64,000 nt of DNA from Botryosphaeria dothidea (GCA_011503125.2 WWBZ02000007.1:1116001-1180000), one strand, 5' to 3'; numbered from the stretch's first letter, positions 21,354 to 32,782 are shown. The notes: generated by a model from the sequence alone, not told the origin. Numbers and translations are program-made.

Positions 21354-22844
21354 TCAGTCTCTTCCTAGCATGTCTGCGACATCTGCATCGATGCCGTCGT
21401 ATGCATCTCCCGCGGCGAACTCTGCGAAATCCTGTTCGGCGACGCCGCTGCCGACCCTCCTCTTCTTGGCGCCAGGATAGCTATCACCGTAACCGTTGGT
21501 GTCGTCGCGTGCAGTCTTCTGAGGTAGGACATTATTGGCAGCAAGGGCTTCGAGGGCAGCAGCGCTGGGCGGCGGCTCATCGTGGCTGGGAGGGATCTCA
21601 GGGGCGAAGGTGTCGGCGCCGGTGGTCGAGGTCGGCGCAAATGAGTGTAGCGGGGAACCGACAGGCGTGATGGACTCGATAGGTGGAGGTGTCAAGCCCT
21701 CAACGTCAGGGCGCTGCGGCTCTTCAAGACTGTCGGTGGCGGCGAGAGCGCGGCGGCGAGGGTCGTTGGCGGCGGGCATCGAGGGCGGTGGCTCGGTTGA
21801 CAGGCCGCGCATGATGGCATCCTCGACTTCGCGCTTCTTGTTCTCGATTCCGGTGCGGCGCGTGCCCAGTTCCTGGTACGCTGTCTCGTCCTTGGCGAGA
21901 GTTGTCTTGTGTCCTTCCAGCATCTTCTCCAGCCCCGCGATGAGCTCTCGGCGCGCCTTTATGCTTTCGGCGACGGCGCCTTCGGCGGTCGCCAGATTCT
22001 TGAGGACTTGTGAGAGACGTGCGGCATGGACAGGTGGTGTTGGAACCGGATTGGCCGGGTCGATCAGCTTGTCGTATTCATCGTAGGCATGGGTGACGGT
22101 ACTCTTGGAAGAGGCTTCGGCTTTGGAAAGAGTGTTTTGAAGCGAGACGAGAGGCTGAAGTTCTTGCGGCACAGAGGGACCGCTCGAGAAGAGGGAGCCA
22201 CCAAGGGTCGCCTTCTTGCCGGGAGCGCGGCTCTTGTCAAGGTCTGGGAGTGTGCGTTAGTCAACGTCGTGATATAAGAGTGTACGAGGTGGACTACCAT
22301 CTAGGTTCCTCTCGATTTGGTCCTGGACAGGTGGGTCAAAGATGACTCGCTGGCGCCAGACCTCAATAACGCGTCGCAACTTCTGCTGGATATCGTACGG
22401 AGCTCCCTTGTATGCGACTGACGTGGACTCGGCGATGATCTGCGGGGTGTTAGTTTTGGTCGCGTGCGCTGCTGGAATGGAAACTGACTGGAGAGAAGGC
22501 ATTGACGAACTCGGTCTTCTTTCGAGCCTTGGACTGCTGGACAACCTCTGCACGCAGTTAGTCGATGGACAGGCGAGCCGGATTGTCGTGTGAAGCGCAC
22601 CGTTGACAAGGTAGATCAAGCTCAGCCGCTTGTTCGGAGCAGAGTCCTTCAGGCGCTGCATCCACAGCTGGGCGGTGCGGTCGGCGTGACGCCTGTGAAT
22701 TTGGGTGAGCGTTGACTCGGCGGAGGGCTAGGCAGGTACTCGGTACCTATGGAACATGATCCATTGGGCGACGGTGACGATGCCCTCCTGCGTCTCATTG
22801 AGGGCCGACAGCTTCGCCTGGACGGCGTCGTCGGTGTAGGCCAT
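21354..22844 (-). CDS. RTT103: CID-domain protein, Rtt103/RPRD type
   Basis: Binds the Ser2-phosphorylated C-terminal domain of RNA polymerase II and acts in 3'-end processing and transcription termination in the nucleus. Five exons: 22747-22844, 22601-22692, 22489-22547, 22298-22439 and 21354-22243. The introns are 54, 53, 49 and 54 nt, all GT-AG, and the phases add up to 426 residues. The CID spans about residues 3-135: MAYTDDAVQAKLSALNETQE, VTVAQWIMFHRRHADR, RLSLIYLVNEVVQQSKA, then the RVIEVWRQR helix. A coiled-coil follows (residues about 175-250), and then a Pro/Ser-rich tail with PGAKKRRV as a possible nuclear signal. Length and order match fungal Rtt103. It lies head to head with clathrin light chain. 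Confidence 0.93.
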
Positions 22845-23292
22845 GATGGCTCAGGCGCACAAGCAGCAGGGCGAGATATATTGCAGGCGCAGGGTCACTC
22901 AGGTATTCTACAGCTCGCAGGGTCTCGCCGGGGTGGATGGAGACGGAGGCGGGACAGCGAGCACTGGGTTACAGTTAGGATTTGGCGACGCCGAAGCTGC
23001 TGAAGCTCTGCCCGCGTCAGGTCCTGCCGGGGGTGCTTTGCTCCGCGCGAGTTGTTCCGCTCCGTGCAGCTGCAGCAAGTTGCGCTGCCAAGACTGCGCG
23101 TCACGGGCGCCTCGCCGGCCAACCGTGGAACGTTGCCAGTGCGCTCTCCTGTGCGGCCAGCTTGGAGCTCTGCTGAAAGTTCAACCCGACATCTGAACAC
23201 CACAACTGCGAATTGCCCAACCCGCCCATCCGCAGCCTTCGCCGCACTCTTCCGCCGTCCACACCCCACCTCGACCCTCAAACTTCTTCGCC
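22845..23292. promoter_or_regulatory. Shared divergent promoter RTT103 / CLC1
   Basis: A 448-bp head-to-head spacer. Short shadow frames run through it but no gene is supported. It must contain both promoters and leaders. Confidence 0.55.
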
Positions 23293-24234
23293 ATGGCCGA
23301 CAGGTTCCCTTCGCTGGATGAGATCGATGCCGGTAAATAACACCTACTACATCTCCCTGAACAGCTGCACTCCCGAATTGGCCCTCCCGCAGAAGCGCTG
23401 ATGCATATCCCTGGCAGGCCAGACCGAGGCCCGCGGTGACGCCAACTTCGACCTCGTCGGCGACTCCGCAGACACGGGCGACTTCCTGAGCCGCGAGCGC
23501 GCACTACTAGGCGAGGATGCCGACCAGTTCGCAGCACCCGGCGACAACGCTGCCACCGTCGAAGATGCCGCCGAGGATGACCTTCTGGGAGGTGGTGCTG
23601 GCAACTTCCCCGCCATCGACGGACAAGAGGAGATCTCCGGTTTTGAGAGTTCGTTTCCGGCGATAGACACGTCCAACGAGGTCAGCTTTCCCGCCTGCCG
23701 CGCCGAGACTGCTCGAAGCCGCGCAACACGTCACAAAAAGACACGCATACTGACGGGCACATATAGCACATGGCTCCTGGCGGCACCATCACCGGCAGCA
23801 CCGCTCCTTTCCTCCCCGGCGCTCCCCAGCCTTCTTCCTTCTCCGCCCCCGCCGCTGACGAGCCCGAGCCTGAGGTGATTCGCGAATGGCGCGAACGCCG
23901 CGACCTCGCCCTCCAGCACCGCGACCAGATCTCCGACGAGAAGAAAGCGTCGACCGTCAAGGCTGCGCACGAGGCCATTGATGATTTCTACGACAACTAC
24001 AACAACAAGAAGGAGAAGGGCATTGCTCAGACCCGCAAGGAAGAGGAGGAATTCCTCAACAGCAGGGATGACACCACCGCCGGTGGTACTAGCTGGGAGC
24101 GCATTGCTAAGCTTGTCGACTTGAGCGGCAAGGGCGCGCGGGGCGGTGGCAGTGGTAGTGAGAAGGCCAGGTTCAGGGAATTGCTGATCAGCTTGCGGAA
24201 GGATGAGAAGGCTCCTGGTGCAACGGGCTACTAA
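23293..24234 (+). CDS. CLC1: Clathrin light chain
   Basis: Binds the clathrin heavy-chain hub and regulates coat assembly in endocytosis and Golgi trafficking. Exons are 23293-23332, 23418-23680 and 23767-24234. The introns are 85 nt (GTAAATA...GGCAG) and 86 nt (GTCAGC...TATAG), and the exons sum to a 256-residue protein. The N-terminus MADRFPSLDEIDAG and the acidic repeated FPAIDGQEE / FPAIDTSNE segments are typical of fungal light chains. The central heavy-chain-binding helix contains EVIREWRERRDLALQ and continues as a long charged helix. The C-terminal block TSWERIAKLVDLS and the ending RFRELLISLRKDEKAPGA complete the family. Confidence 0.95.
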
Positions 24235-24887
24235 GAATGCCCAGGAACCATGCGCTCCATCAACGACCAGGTATGCGGATCTCCCGATCATGCATACCTT
24301 CTCTTTCTGCGTTTGTATCATACACGACCATCCTGACGACTGGGTCTTAAGGCGTGGAGAAAGTGGCTGGTGCTTGCATCTACCGGTGCGGCGCATCAGC
24401 GAATCATGATTTGGGAGGTTTTTGGGGATAGAGGTAATAAGCAAAATTCGTTTTAAAGCTTTATCACCTCTTGCGGTTATGATACTCAATGGCCTATGTT
24501 CATGCTTACTTCCTTTCAATAAGACGGGTTTAATCTTCCTCAATGCCCTGTTGTAGAATTGTGGATCAGAGCTCATGCATGGCTAGTTGACGCATTCGTC
24601 CGGACGCGAATGTAATCGGGTTTTCGGAACATCTACATCCGGACGAATGCTACAGTTGACCATGCGCTTTCTAGCTTGACATCGCCATACTTTGGGACCG
24701 GCCTTATGGCTGATCTGCCAGGTCCAACATCAAAGTGGTCGAAAATCCTTTGATAATGAAACCCTACAGTCCGGCTCTGAATATTTCGTTGGACACCAGT
24801 TCTTACATGGACGCATGCTTATTTTTATCATACACACAAGCAAGAGCTCAATCCCCCACAGCTCATTCTAGTATGTAACATTCATAT
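24235..24887. other. Convergent spacer with imperfect hairpin
   Basis: A tail-to-tail spacer between CLC1 and the P450 gene. It contains an imperfect inverted repeat (24577-24666) but no gene. Confidence 0.6.
24577..24666. repeat. Imperfect ~90-bp inverted repeat
   Basis: The left arm (24577-24613) begins gcatgg and contains gcattcgtccgga. The reverse complement of the right arm (24630-24666) begins gcatgg and contains the same 13-mer. The arms differ in the middle. It could fold into a hairpin, or be the remains of a miniature inverted-repeat element. Related TCCGGA palindromes occur at about 14517 and 15787. Confidence 0.65.
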
Positions 24888-26797
24888 TCAGAGCTCGCCA
24901 ACATCCTCGCTCACACCTTCTCCAGCCCACTCCCCCAGCAGCTCCTCCGCCCGCCTCGACCTCGGCCTAAAATCCACCTCGAACGGATCCGGATGGCTCG
25001 ACAACCCATTGTTCATCCTCACCCGCACCGGCACCTCTTTCCCATCCTCCCCAACCCGCGGCACGATATCCACCGTCGCCAGCATCGTCGCCATCACGAT
25101 AAACACCCCCGCCCCCGCCAGATGCCGCCCGGGGCACACCCGCCGCCCGAACCCAAACTGCCCCTGCGGCACCGGCTCGCCCCCCCCTCCCGCCTCCCCG
25201 GCCCCCAAGAACCGCTCCGGCACGAACTCGTCCGGGTCGCCGTATACGCTCGGATCGCGCGCCATCGCCCACGCGTTCGCGTACACCACCGCGCCCGCGG
25301 GGATGCGCCACCCGCGGTAGCTGTCCTCGGCGACGCTCGCGTGCGGCACGCCGACGGGCGAGAGGGGCGCCCAGCGGTAAACCTCGCTCAGGCAGGCGTC
25401 GAGGTAGGGGAGGCGGGGGCGGTCGGCGAAGGTGGGGAGGCGCGGGGCCGGGGCGAGGAGGAGGAGGGCGTCGAGCTCGCGCTGGGCTTTGCGTTGGACG
25501 CGCGGGTGTAGCAGCATGCACAGGATGAAGAGCGTGATGGTGGACCAGGTCGTCGCGCCGCCGGCGATGATGATGGCGGCGCTGGCGCCTTTGACGTCTG
25601 CGGTTGTGGCGGCGTTGCTGGGTTCTTGCTTCTGCAGGGCGGCGAGCTGCGTGCGCATGAAGGAGGGGTTCGCGTTGCGGCCCGCTTCCATGTCGCGCTG
25701 TGCTGCGGCCCAGGGCGCGTCGTGGAGCGTTTGGATGGCGGCGCGGGAGGCGCGGGCGTGGGCGAGAGGGGAGCTTCGCGGCGTGAGTAGGGAGGGGAGG
25801 TGCCGCAGGAAGGGGAAGTAGTCGAAGGCGGATGCGGCGGGCGTGCCGCCGTTGGTTGTGGCGTGGTTGGCGGCGTCGGCCATGGCGATGTAAGGGGATG
25901 AGGGGGATGTGATGGGGACCCCGAACTGGGGGCGTTAGTCTCTTTGCTCATGGGGGATATTCGGTTTGCTTACGGCGATGCGGAGAATCACGGAGGTGGC
26001 AAAGGTATTGGTGAGGTTTTCCCAATTTGATGGTGAGGTGACGATGCGTGAGACAGCGAGACGGGCTTCATGCTCCTGAATGGGCTGGTAAGACTTTATT
26101 GCTGTGGGAGTAAATGCGGTCTGCAGGAGACGTCGGTGGAGTTGGAATCGAGGGCCGTATCTACAGTTGAGATTTTCCTGTAAGCTACCACTGTGATTTG
26201 AATCGAATGAGCGGATGTTGACGATTTCATCTGTGGTTCATTGCCGCTCTCTTATGCAACGGCGCAGCTATCTTCCGCACACTCAGAATAACTAATGGCA
26301 CTAATTTCCAGAGGAATGCTTCAATTGGTAGGCAATGCTGTGTCGTTGCAATCATTTTGAAAACAGCCTCGTCCTTCAAGCACAGGAGCAAAAGGATGGT
26401 TCAGCCTGCCAGGATGATTCGCTTACCTCAAGAATGTCAGAGTTACTCCCCAACCCATGACCTCAAACAGTACGAAGCGCGGCCTGTCGGCATAGTTGGC
26501 GCCGCGCTTATCAAGCAAGTCATTGGCGGCTTTGACGCTGTTCAGGACAATGACATGTCGTCCCAGAACATTGAAGTAGAGAACATCGGTGTTGAGTTCT
26601 TTTCCCCATTTGATATAGGCATACTCGGGGTTGAGGGCAGGAATAAGGCGGAAGTGGCCGAGAATAGGTTCGCCGGGTGGGGAAGGCGGAAGCGGCAGCT
26701 TGTATGTTGCGGAGGTGGTGCGCCATCGGGAAGAGGCGTGACGACACAAAAGCAATAGACACAGCACAAGGCCCGTTAAAGCCGGAATGGACAACAT
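24888..26797 (-). CDS. Cytochrome P450 monooxygenase
   Basis: A membrane-anchored, haem-thiolate monooxygenase of about 531 residues. Exons are 26427-26797, 25974-26160 and 24888-25925. The introns are 266 nt (GTAAGC...TGTAG, unusually long here) and 48 nt (GTAAGC...CCCAG), with consistent phases. In order: an N-terminal anchor MLSIPALTGLVLCLLLL, the proline hinge LPLPPSPPGEPILG, the helix-C region YGPRFQLHRRLLQTAF, the I helix IIIAGGATTWST, the ExxR motif SEVYRW, FVPERFL, and the haem loop FGFGRRVCPGRHLA. The I-helix acid of the A-G-x-D/E-T-T motif is Ala here. The overall pattern resembles fungal CYPs of the O-methylsterigmatocystin-oxidoreductase-like kind. The substrate is unknown, and no secondary-metabolite backbone gene is nearby. 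Confidence 0.92.
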
Positions 26798-27375
26798 GGT
26801 GCAAAGGCTTGGTGTTTCTTGTGTGTCCCAGGCTCGTGCTGCATGAGCACGGTTTATCTACAGCTGAGCAGCCATGGCATCAACATACAGAGCGATGAGG
26901 AGGTTGCCGGGATTGTCAGCGCTATCTTCTCCGCTTTCATGCGCAACCGCTGTGGACTTATCTCTCGAAGTTCCACCACTCTTGCATTGCACACGCAGCG
27001 CTGCAGCTGCCATCAGTAACCGTACCCACTCCGGCGATGCAGTTGGGGATCAAAGAGGGAGGTCGCGCCCCAAGGCGTTAGTGACTGTTCGCTTCGGAAG
27101 GCAGCCGGCATGACTCATGTGACTCAGGCACTAAGGCCGACGCTTTTTCTTTTGCCTGACTGCGGAGACGGTAGCTCGTCGGTTTTTCTTTCCATGAGCC
27201 GAGACCATCTTGTATCTCATATTCGTCGCTGAAAGTTTCTCTGCGTGGCCGTCCTGTTTTCTCAGCTTTCCCGAAACTTTGCCACTCCGCTCTCTTTGAG
27301 AGAAGTTTTTTCGCCTCGCATTGCGTCTCCATCTTCACCCTGTCTTCGAGCACAATCCCTGCCTGTTTGAGCAAG
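26798..27375. promoter_or_regulatory. Divergent promoter P450 / NCS1 permease
   Basis: A 578-bp head-to-head spacer between two accessory-type genes. It includes two close TGACTCA sites (27111-27126). No gene seen. Confidence 0.6.
27111..27126. promoter_or_regulatory. Pair of TGACTCA sites (Gcn4/CpcA-type)
   Basis: TGACTCA at 27111-27117 and again at 27120-27126, nine bases apart in the same orientation. This lies about 250 bp upstream of the permease ATG and about 315 bp upstream of the P450 ATG. TGACTCA is the consensus of Gcn4/CPC1/CpcA and AP-1-like bZIP factors; control by amino-acid starvation or stress is inferred only. Confidence 0.5.
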
Positions 27376-29125
27376 ATGGATGAGCCCCACAGGTCGGGCC
27401 CTTTGAGTGATCCAGAGAGGGCTGTAGGGTCAAATCTGGAGAAGCACGAGTCTCTAGTTAACCAGCACCCCACCACTGCCAAAGACGACGATGCTTCCAG
27501 CTCCAGCACTGCCAAATTTCTGCGGAAACTGACCTCATGGGGTGTCGAAGTCCGCGGGATTGCCCCGGTGCCCGAGAAGGATCAAACTAAAACCCAATAC
27601 ATCAATATTCTTTTCGTTTGGCTGAGCATGCTCACCAATCTGCTACCGTAAGCCCTTTTCCAGCCTCTCAATCAAGCGCCGCCATACTGACAGGCAGCAG
27701 AATTATAACGGGCATGGTTGGGACATTGAGCTTTGGCCTAAGTCTGCGCGATGCTTCCCTAACCATCCTCTTCTTCAGCTTATTGTGTTACATTCCAACC
27801 GCTTACATGAACATCCTGGGCCCGCAAACCGGAATGCGTCAGATGGTGCAGGCGCGCTACTCTTTCGGCTATTTCTTTGTTACCATTGTGGTCCTTCTCA
27901 ACATGATGACTATTGTTGGCTTCACGGTCATAGCAGGTATTGTTGCAGGACAAACCCTCTCAGCGGTATCGGATGGCAAAATCTCCCTCGCCCTCGGTAT
28001 TGTCATAACTTTCCTTGTCGGACTGTTTGTGTCATTCTGCGGATACAGAGTCATCCACATCTACAACCGTTGGTCCTGGCTCGGCGTGCTGGTCTGTTTC
28101 ATCATAATGACTGGATGTGGTGGCAAGCATCTTAGTCAGCAAGCAGAGACTCAGCCCGCAGATGGACCGCTGATTCTCAACTTTGGCTGCTTGATCGCCG
28201 GCTTTTCTATTGCCTTTGCCGGGCTGATGTCGGATTACTCGGTATACTACAGACCGGACGCACCAAGGTCAGTAGAAGACGTCCGCATCTCATCAAGTTT
28301 GGCTGAAACCAACATCAAAGCAGTGCCCGGATGTTCTGGTACGCCTACCTGGGTCAAATCCTGCCAACAATATTGCTGATGGTGAGTAAACGTTGCACCT
28401 TTGGATGAACATCCACTGAAAAGACGCAAGATTCTCGGCGCCGCCATTGGTGGCGCAGTCCCAAACGTCCCAGGGTGGAATGAAGGCCACGAACGCTTCT
28501 CCACTGGAGGTGTCCTCGAAGCCATGCTCCGGCCCGCCGGCGGGTTTGGCAATTTCATCGCCGTGTTGCTTGCCTTTTCTCTCATTGGCAACGTCAGTGC
28601 CTCCATGTACAGCGTCAATCTGAACTGGCAGATCCTGGTTCCTTGGTTTGCTCATCTGCCACGGATAATTTTCTCCGTTATAACCACCGCGGTCATGATC
28701 CCTGTCTCCATCACTGCTGCCAATGACTTCTTCGAATCACTGGAGAACTTCCTGGGAATAGTTTCATATTGGTAAGAAGCCACCCCTCTTTCCAATGTTG
28801 CTGGGAGTCTCTGACATTCACGGCCAGGCCCTCTTCGTTTGCCGCGATCGTCATCATCGAGCATATGTTCTTCCGCAAGAGCGACTCTTCAACATACGAC
28901 CGCAGTATTTGGAAGAATCCGAGAAAACTTCCGAGCGGTATTGCTGCCATTACTGCCGGTGTTGGCTCTTTTGCTTTGGTCATCCCCTGCATGGCCGCTA
29001 CATGGTACACCGGTCCAATCGCCGAGCTCACCGGTGATATTGGCTTCGAGGTTGCATTCATTCTTGCAGGACTGCTGTATTTCCTGCTAAGGACGTTGGA
29101 GGTTAAGATTCAGGGAAGGTTATAG
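27376..29125 (+). CDS. NCS1 purine-cytosine permease (Fcy2-type)
   Basis: A plasma-membrane proton symporter of the nucleobase-cation symporter 1 family, for cytosine and purines (or a related nucleobase). Five exons: 27376-27647, 27701-28267, 28324-28381, 28431-28771 and 28828-29125. Introns are 49-56 nt, all GT-AG, and the exons total a 511-residue protein, the usual family length. Family features: the N-terminal RGIAPVPEKDQTKTQYINI, the TM1-2 block GTLSFGLSLRDASLTI, GPQTGMRQMVQARYSFGY, the aromatic SDYSVYYRPDA loop, and GGFGNFIAVLLAFSLIGN. About 12 TM helices follow a cytosolic tail of some 65 residues. I used ATG 27376, since the frame upstream starts at TTG. One acceptor (28430) is the weaker AAG. 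Confidence 0.92.
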
Positions 29126-29967
29126 TATACCTCCTGCGGCGTGTTGGGACACAAAATTTGGTCTCGATTCGCTACACAATTGAATGAAATGCCATGTAAT
29201 CACTGCAGTGATGGTAGCGCTGTCGATTCTCATATTATAGATAGATATTTCACACTAGGCTGGACTAAATTTGTAGAACAATAATTGCAAGAAGTAATTT
29301 TGATTGAAGCACTTTAAGGCATATGGTCAAATCAGCATTTTGCCGTTCCGAGAAAGAGAAGAGAGAAAGATAGGGAACACGAAGTGTTGATCGGCTACGG
29401 CAAGAATATGTTCTACGGCTACGCTGCGATGGATTGGTTCGCATTGACAATTGCATTGCCAAACTCGTCAGCGCCGTCGAGCACAAGAACAACATTGATT
29501 TGGAGCTCTTTGAGTGGAAAACCGTAGTGGTTGTATCTCATCATGACTTGGGGTTGGAACATGCGCAAGAATTCAAAAATTCGATGAATGATCGCAGCTC
29601 CTTCGCAAAGAATCTTTTTCTATTTCATTCACCGTGGATAAAACGATACTAGGATTCTCAGCCACTACTTACATGTCGTTAGCTACAATTAGCTCATATG
29701 TATCGATATATAGGACTTGCAGTGGTGAGGGCGTGATTGCCTGAAAATATCTTAATCTGGCAGTCACACCAGGTGTACCTTCCTCAGATGAAGGCCAAGT
29801 GCATCAGATGACAAGTACCAACGCGTGTCCTCCTGCACGTGCGAATCTGCTTTGAGGATTCTGTACGGCAGCCGGAGGGCATATATTGCTCCTCTAACTC
29901 TTCTATTCCTTCGACCTCCTCGCCCACCGTCCTCAAACAGCTGCCATTTTGCTTCACTCCGTCAGTC
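29126..29967. other. Intergenic, AT-richer, no gene seen
   Basis: The 3' flank of the permease and the upstream region of the first BTB copy. Nothing else could be supported. Confidence 0.5.
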
Positions 29968-30865
29968 ATGGCCGGAAAACAACCTGGCATCTCACCTGAG
30001 AAGTATCTTGCTCAGCAAGTCCGCGCACCTCACTAACCATCGTTTTTTCTGTTCTTGTACCAGTAAGACTGACTTTCCGGTAGGGTTTCTGCTAGCGGCA
30101 AGTTATCTGACGTGGTGCTCATCTCCCGGGGCGGCCATGAGTTCAAGATGCACAAGGTCATATTGTGTGCTCATAGCAGCTACTTCCGCTCCGTCCTCGA
30201 GAACACAAAGAATGTAAGATGATTCGCACTACTTCAGAAGGATGGTTCAAAGCGCTAACTTTTGTGACCAAAGTCCAACGGCATTTTCCGTCGCACCCTC
30301 GACAAGGACCCTTCAGTCCTCCAGCGCATGATGGACTATATCTACAAAGAAGCATACATGGCCTCGTCTGCTGCAAGCAATGCTTTCAATGCTACCAATA
30401 TCCACGTGGATGCCTATGCTGCCGGACATAAATTTGGAGTCTACGGTCTGAAGGATTATGCGGCCGATGATTTTCCATGACGCGATCATCAAGCGTTGGG
30501 ATGACGCCAGGCAAGCCATGCCGGCCATTGTTAGGAACGTGTATGGCAGGCACTACAACACCGCAGACATCAAGCACGCGCTCCTGAGGATTTGTGCAGA
30601 CCACCGGAAGGAGCTGGAGAGCGATCAGGCTTTCCATGGCGTGTTGGCCGAGCTGCCGGAGTTTCTCAAGGAGTTCTGGCTGTTCATGCAGGGCAGCTGG
30701 GTACCGTCGACCTCTCACATCCTGAACACGGCATGCTTCTCCTGCAAGAGAAAGATCTTCGTCGTCATGGAGGACCCGCTTTCTGATATCCATTGCCCGA
30801 AGTGCGGTAAATCTAACTACCGTCACGGTCTCCTCTTTCGGGACGTTCACTCAAAGCGCGCGTGA
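29968..30865 (+). pseudogene. BTB-zinc-ribbon copy BZ1, frameshifted
   Basis: The N-terminal BTB/POZ domain (dimerisation, often a Cullin-3 adaptor or repressor fold) lies in exons 29968-30002, 30084-30213 and 30274 onwards. The introns are 81 and 60 nt. The core reads GKLSDVVLISRGGHEFKMHK, then ILCAHSSYFRSVL, then the MMDYIYKEAYM helix. The frame stops at TGA 30478-30480 after 123 residues. Right there the homology continues one frame over (30458-30865): HDAIIKRWDDARQ, an intervening helical region, and a C-terminal zinc ribbon (C-F-S-C ... C-P-K-C). The simplest explanation is one extra T in the run at 30470-30474. It is either a real frameshift or an assembly error. If real, the BTB fold is kept and only the back half and zinc ribbon are lost. 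Confidence 0.75.
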
Positions 30866-31415
30866 TCTCACAAGACTGGTGGAAAGGGAGGTGTCCACTA
30901 CAGCTAGGGCTGAGCTCTTGCATTGATGGAGAGACGGTATGGCTGCATAGTGGCGATTCTGAGAGTCATTCGAGAAATTATGGAGACGATTGTTGATGAG
31001 GGTGCATTAATTTTGCAGAGGCTAAATTTATGGAGGTCCATCTGCACCTTTCAAGTAGATATAACAATGACATGAACACCGAGTTTCTCCCCTCTTCGTT
31101 TAGAAGTAGTGAAGCAGTTCCCCTGACACGAGAAAATGTAAGTCCCATCAAAAACAACAGTGATATTAAGCTCCCAGCAACTCGAGTATGGTGTGAGCCT
31201 TAAGCCCTGCTGGGGTGCTAATCTGCTGGCGTTGGCATAATGCTACGACCGGGCACGTGACCGCTCATTGTGCGATCTACCACCTTCTAATAACAGATTG
31301 TGAACGGCGTCACCTGCCATATTTCTTCCCTTCCCCTATATAAATCGAACGGACGCAACCCGATCACCTCCACTTTGCCTGGTTTTTACTCACCGTCGTC
31401 GCTGCTCCGCTCAGT
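30866..31415. promoter_or_regulatory. BZ1-BZ2 spacer with TATA box
   Basis: A 550-bp spacer with no gene. A clear TATA element (tatataaat, 31337-31345) sits about 75 bp before the BZ2 ATG, followed by a CT-rich leader. Confidence 0.6.
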
Positions 31416-32305
31416 ATGAATGACGACGACATTATTCGGCCATTTGGCGCAGTCCTGTCAGGGTATGAATCTATCAGAACATATTCAACGCCATTGATGC
31501 ACAGGCGCTAACGTATTTACAGGCTTCTGTACAATGGCGATCACTCCGACCTCACTCTCGTTTCCTCCGATGGTCACGAATTCCACGTCCACGTAGCTAT
31601 TTTGCACTGTGGCAGCCTTTACTTCAGGATCGCCATGAAGCAGAAATGGAAGGCGAGCTTAGATGACGCGATAATTTGTCGCTTGCAGCCACTCACCGAC
31701 TTACCACGTTGATGTAGGAGACCGAGAACAAGCGCTTCGAGCTCGACGACGATTCTGCGACATTAAAGGCCATCCTCGAGTACATCTACAGCCAAGGACA
31801 GTGCTACTCGGTCCCAGTTACATGCAGCCAGCAACTCTAGCAGCATGCAGCCATCTACTTTGCAGCGGACTTCTACGGTATCAGCGGCTTGAAAAAGTTT
31901 TCACAGAGACAGTTCCTTGGCTTGGTTGAGAAGAAACCGGAAGGTTGGGACAAGGCGATGAAGGCATGGCCGACTGTCGTGAGAGCCATGTACGAGCATG
32001 ACGTCCCGACCACTACTAGTCTCAAGAACGAAATCTTGAGGCTGACTTGGGATCATCTGGCCGCATTGGAGGAGGAGCAGGGATTCCAGGGCCTGTTGGA
32101 TGAGGTTCCTGCATTTTCTTCCGACATGTTCAAGCTCGCCCGAGCCAGGAGGGTTCGCGAGAACTTGTGTGACTTCATCAGGTCTACTTGTGGGTCGTGC
32201 CTTCACAGCATAAACGTCGCGGTGAAGGGTCGTGAATATCTCCATTGCCCTGTCTGCTCAACCAGGAACAGTTGCTCTGGTCTGAAGGATAGACGCGTTT
32301 CCTGA
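31416..32305 (+). pseudogene. BTB-zinc-ribbon copy BZ2, in-frame stop
   Basis: Same plan as BZ1: exon 1 31416-31462, exon 2 31523-31652 (130 nt) and exon 3 from 31718. Recognisable blocks are YNGDHSDLTLVSSDGHEFHV, ILHCGSLYFRIAMKQKWK, ILEYIYSQG, FAADFYGISGLKKF and the C-terminal ribbon C-G-S-C ... C-P-V-C (about 32190-32262). Two faults are visible. The donor of intron 2 (31653-31717, 65 nt) is GCGAGC instead of GT, at exactly the position where the sister copies have GT. A TAG at 31838-31840 interrupts exon 3 in frame, ending the product after 99 residues. Alignment with BZ3 suggests the stop replaced a Gln codon (one C-to-T change). The frame is otherwise open to 32305. Confidence 0.78.
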
Positions 32306-32782
32306 GTATATGGGAGCCCTAGTAACTTAGGGGAAATTAGTTAAGATCACATACAAATGGTGGCTTTAAATCTCCCAGTCTTGCAGATAAAAGCGTTCCT
32401 CTAAGGATATCACATCGAGAAACCCCAGAACTTCGATATCAAAAATCCAGATCAATATGGTATATGTTCCAGAGTGCTAGAGGTTGACCCGGAGTCTGAC
32501 ACCGTTTTGCGACACCTCTTGTAGCAGCAGAAGATAACAAAAGTTTTAGATGCTATTGCGGCTTTGTAACTGCATGCTATTAAATAGTGATTGTGAAACC
32601 AAGGGACCTCAGAGCCTCGTTACCGTGGGTTCCCAAATCAGGGTCTTGATCCGGCCAAAATTTTCTTACCTCGGAAGATATTTGAAGCACGACTACGGCC
32701 CAGCTTAAGAACTGCTGTACAAAAGCCTCGCGAGATGTCTTGAGCAATCCCTGTCTATTTTCGAAAACTGCACTGCACCATC
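32306..32782. other. BZ2-BZ3 spacer
   Basis: 477 bp, no gene seen; it contains the flanks of the two BTB copies. Confidence 0.6.

Noticed and set aside
24993..25511. Plus-strand His/Arg-rich frame
   Set aside because: Exact antisense shadow of the P450 haem-binding exon.
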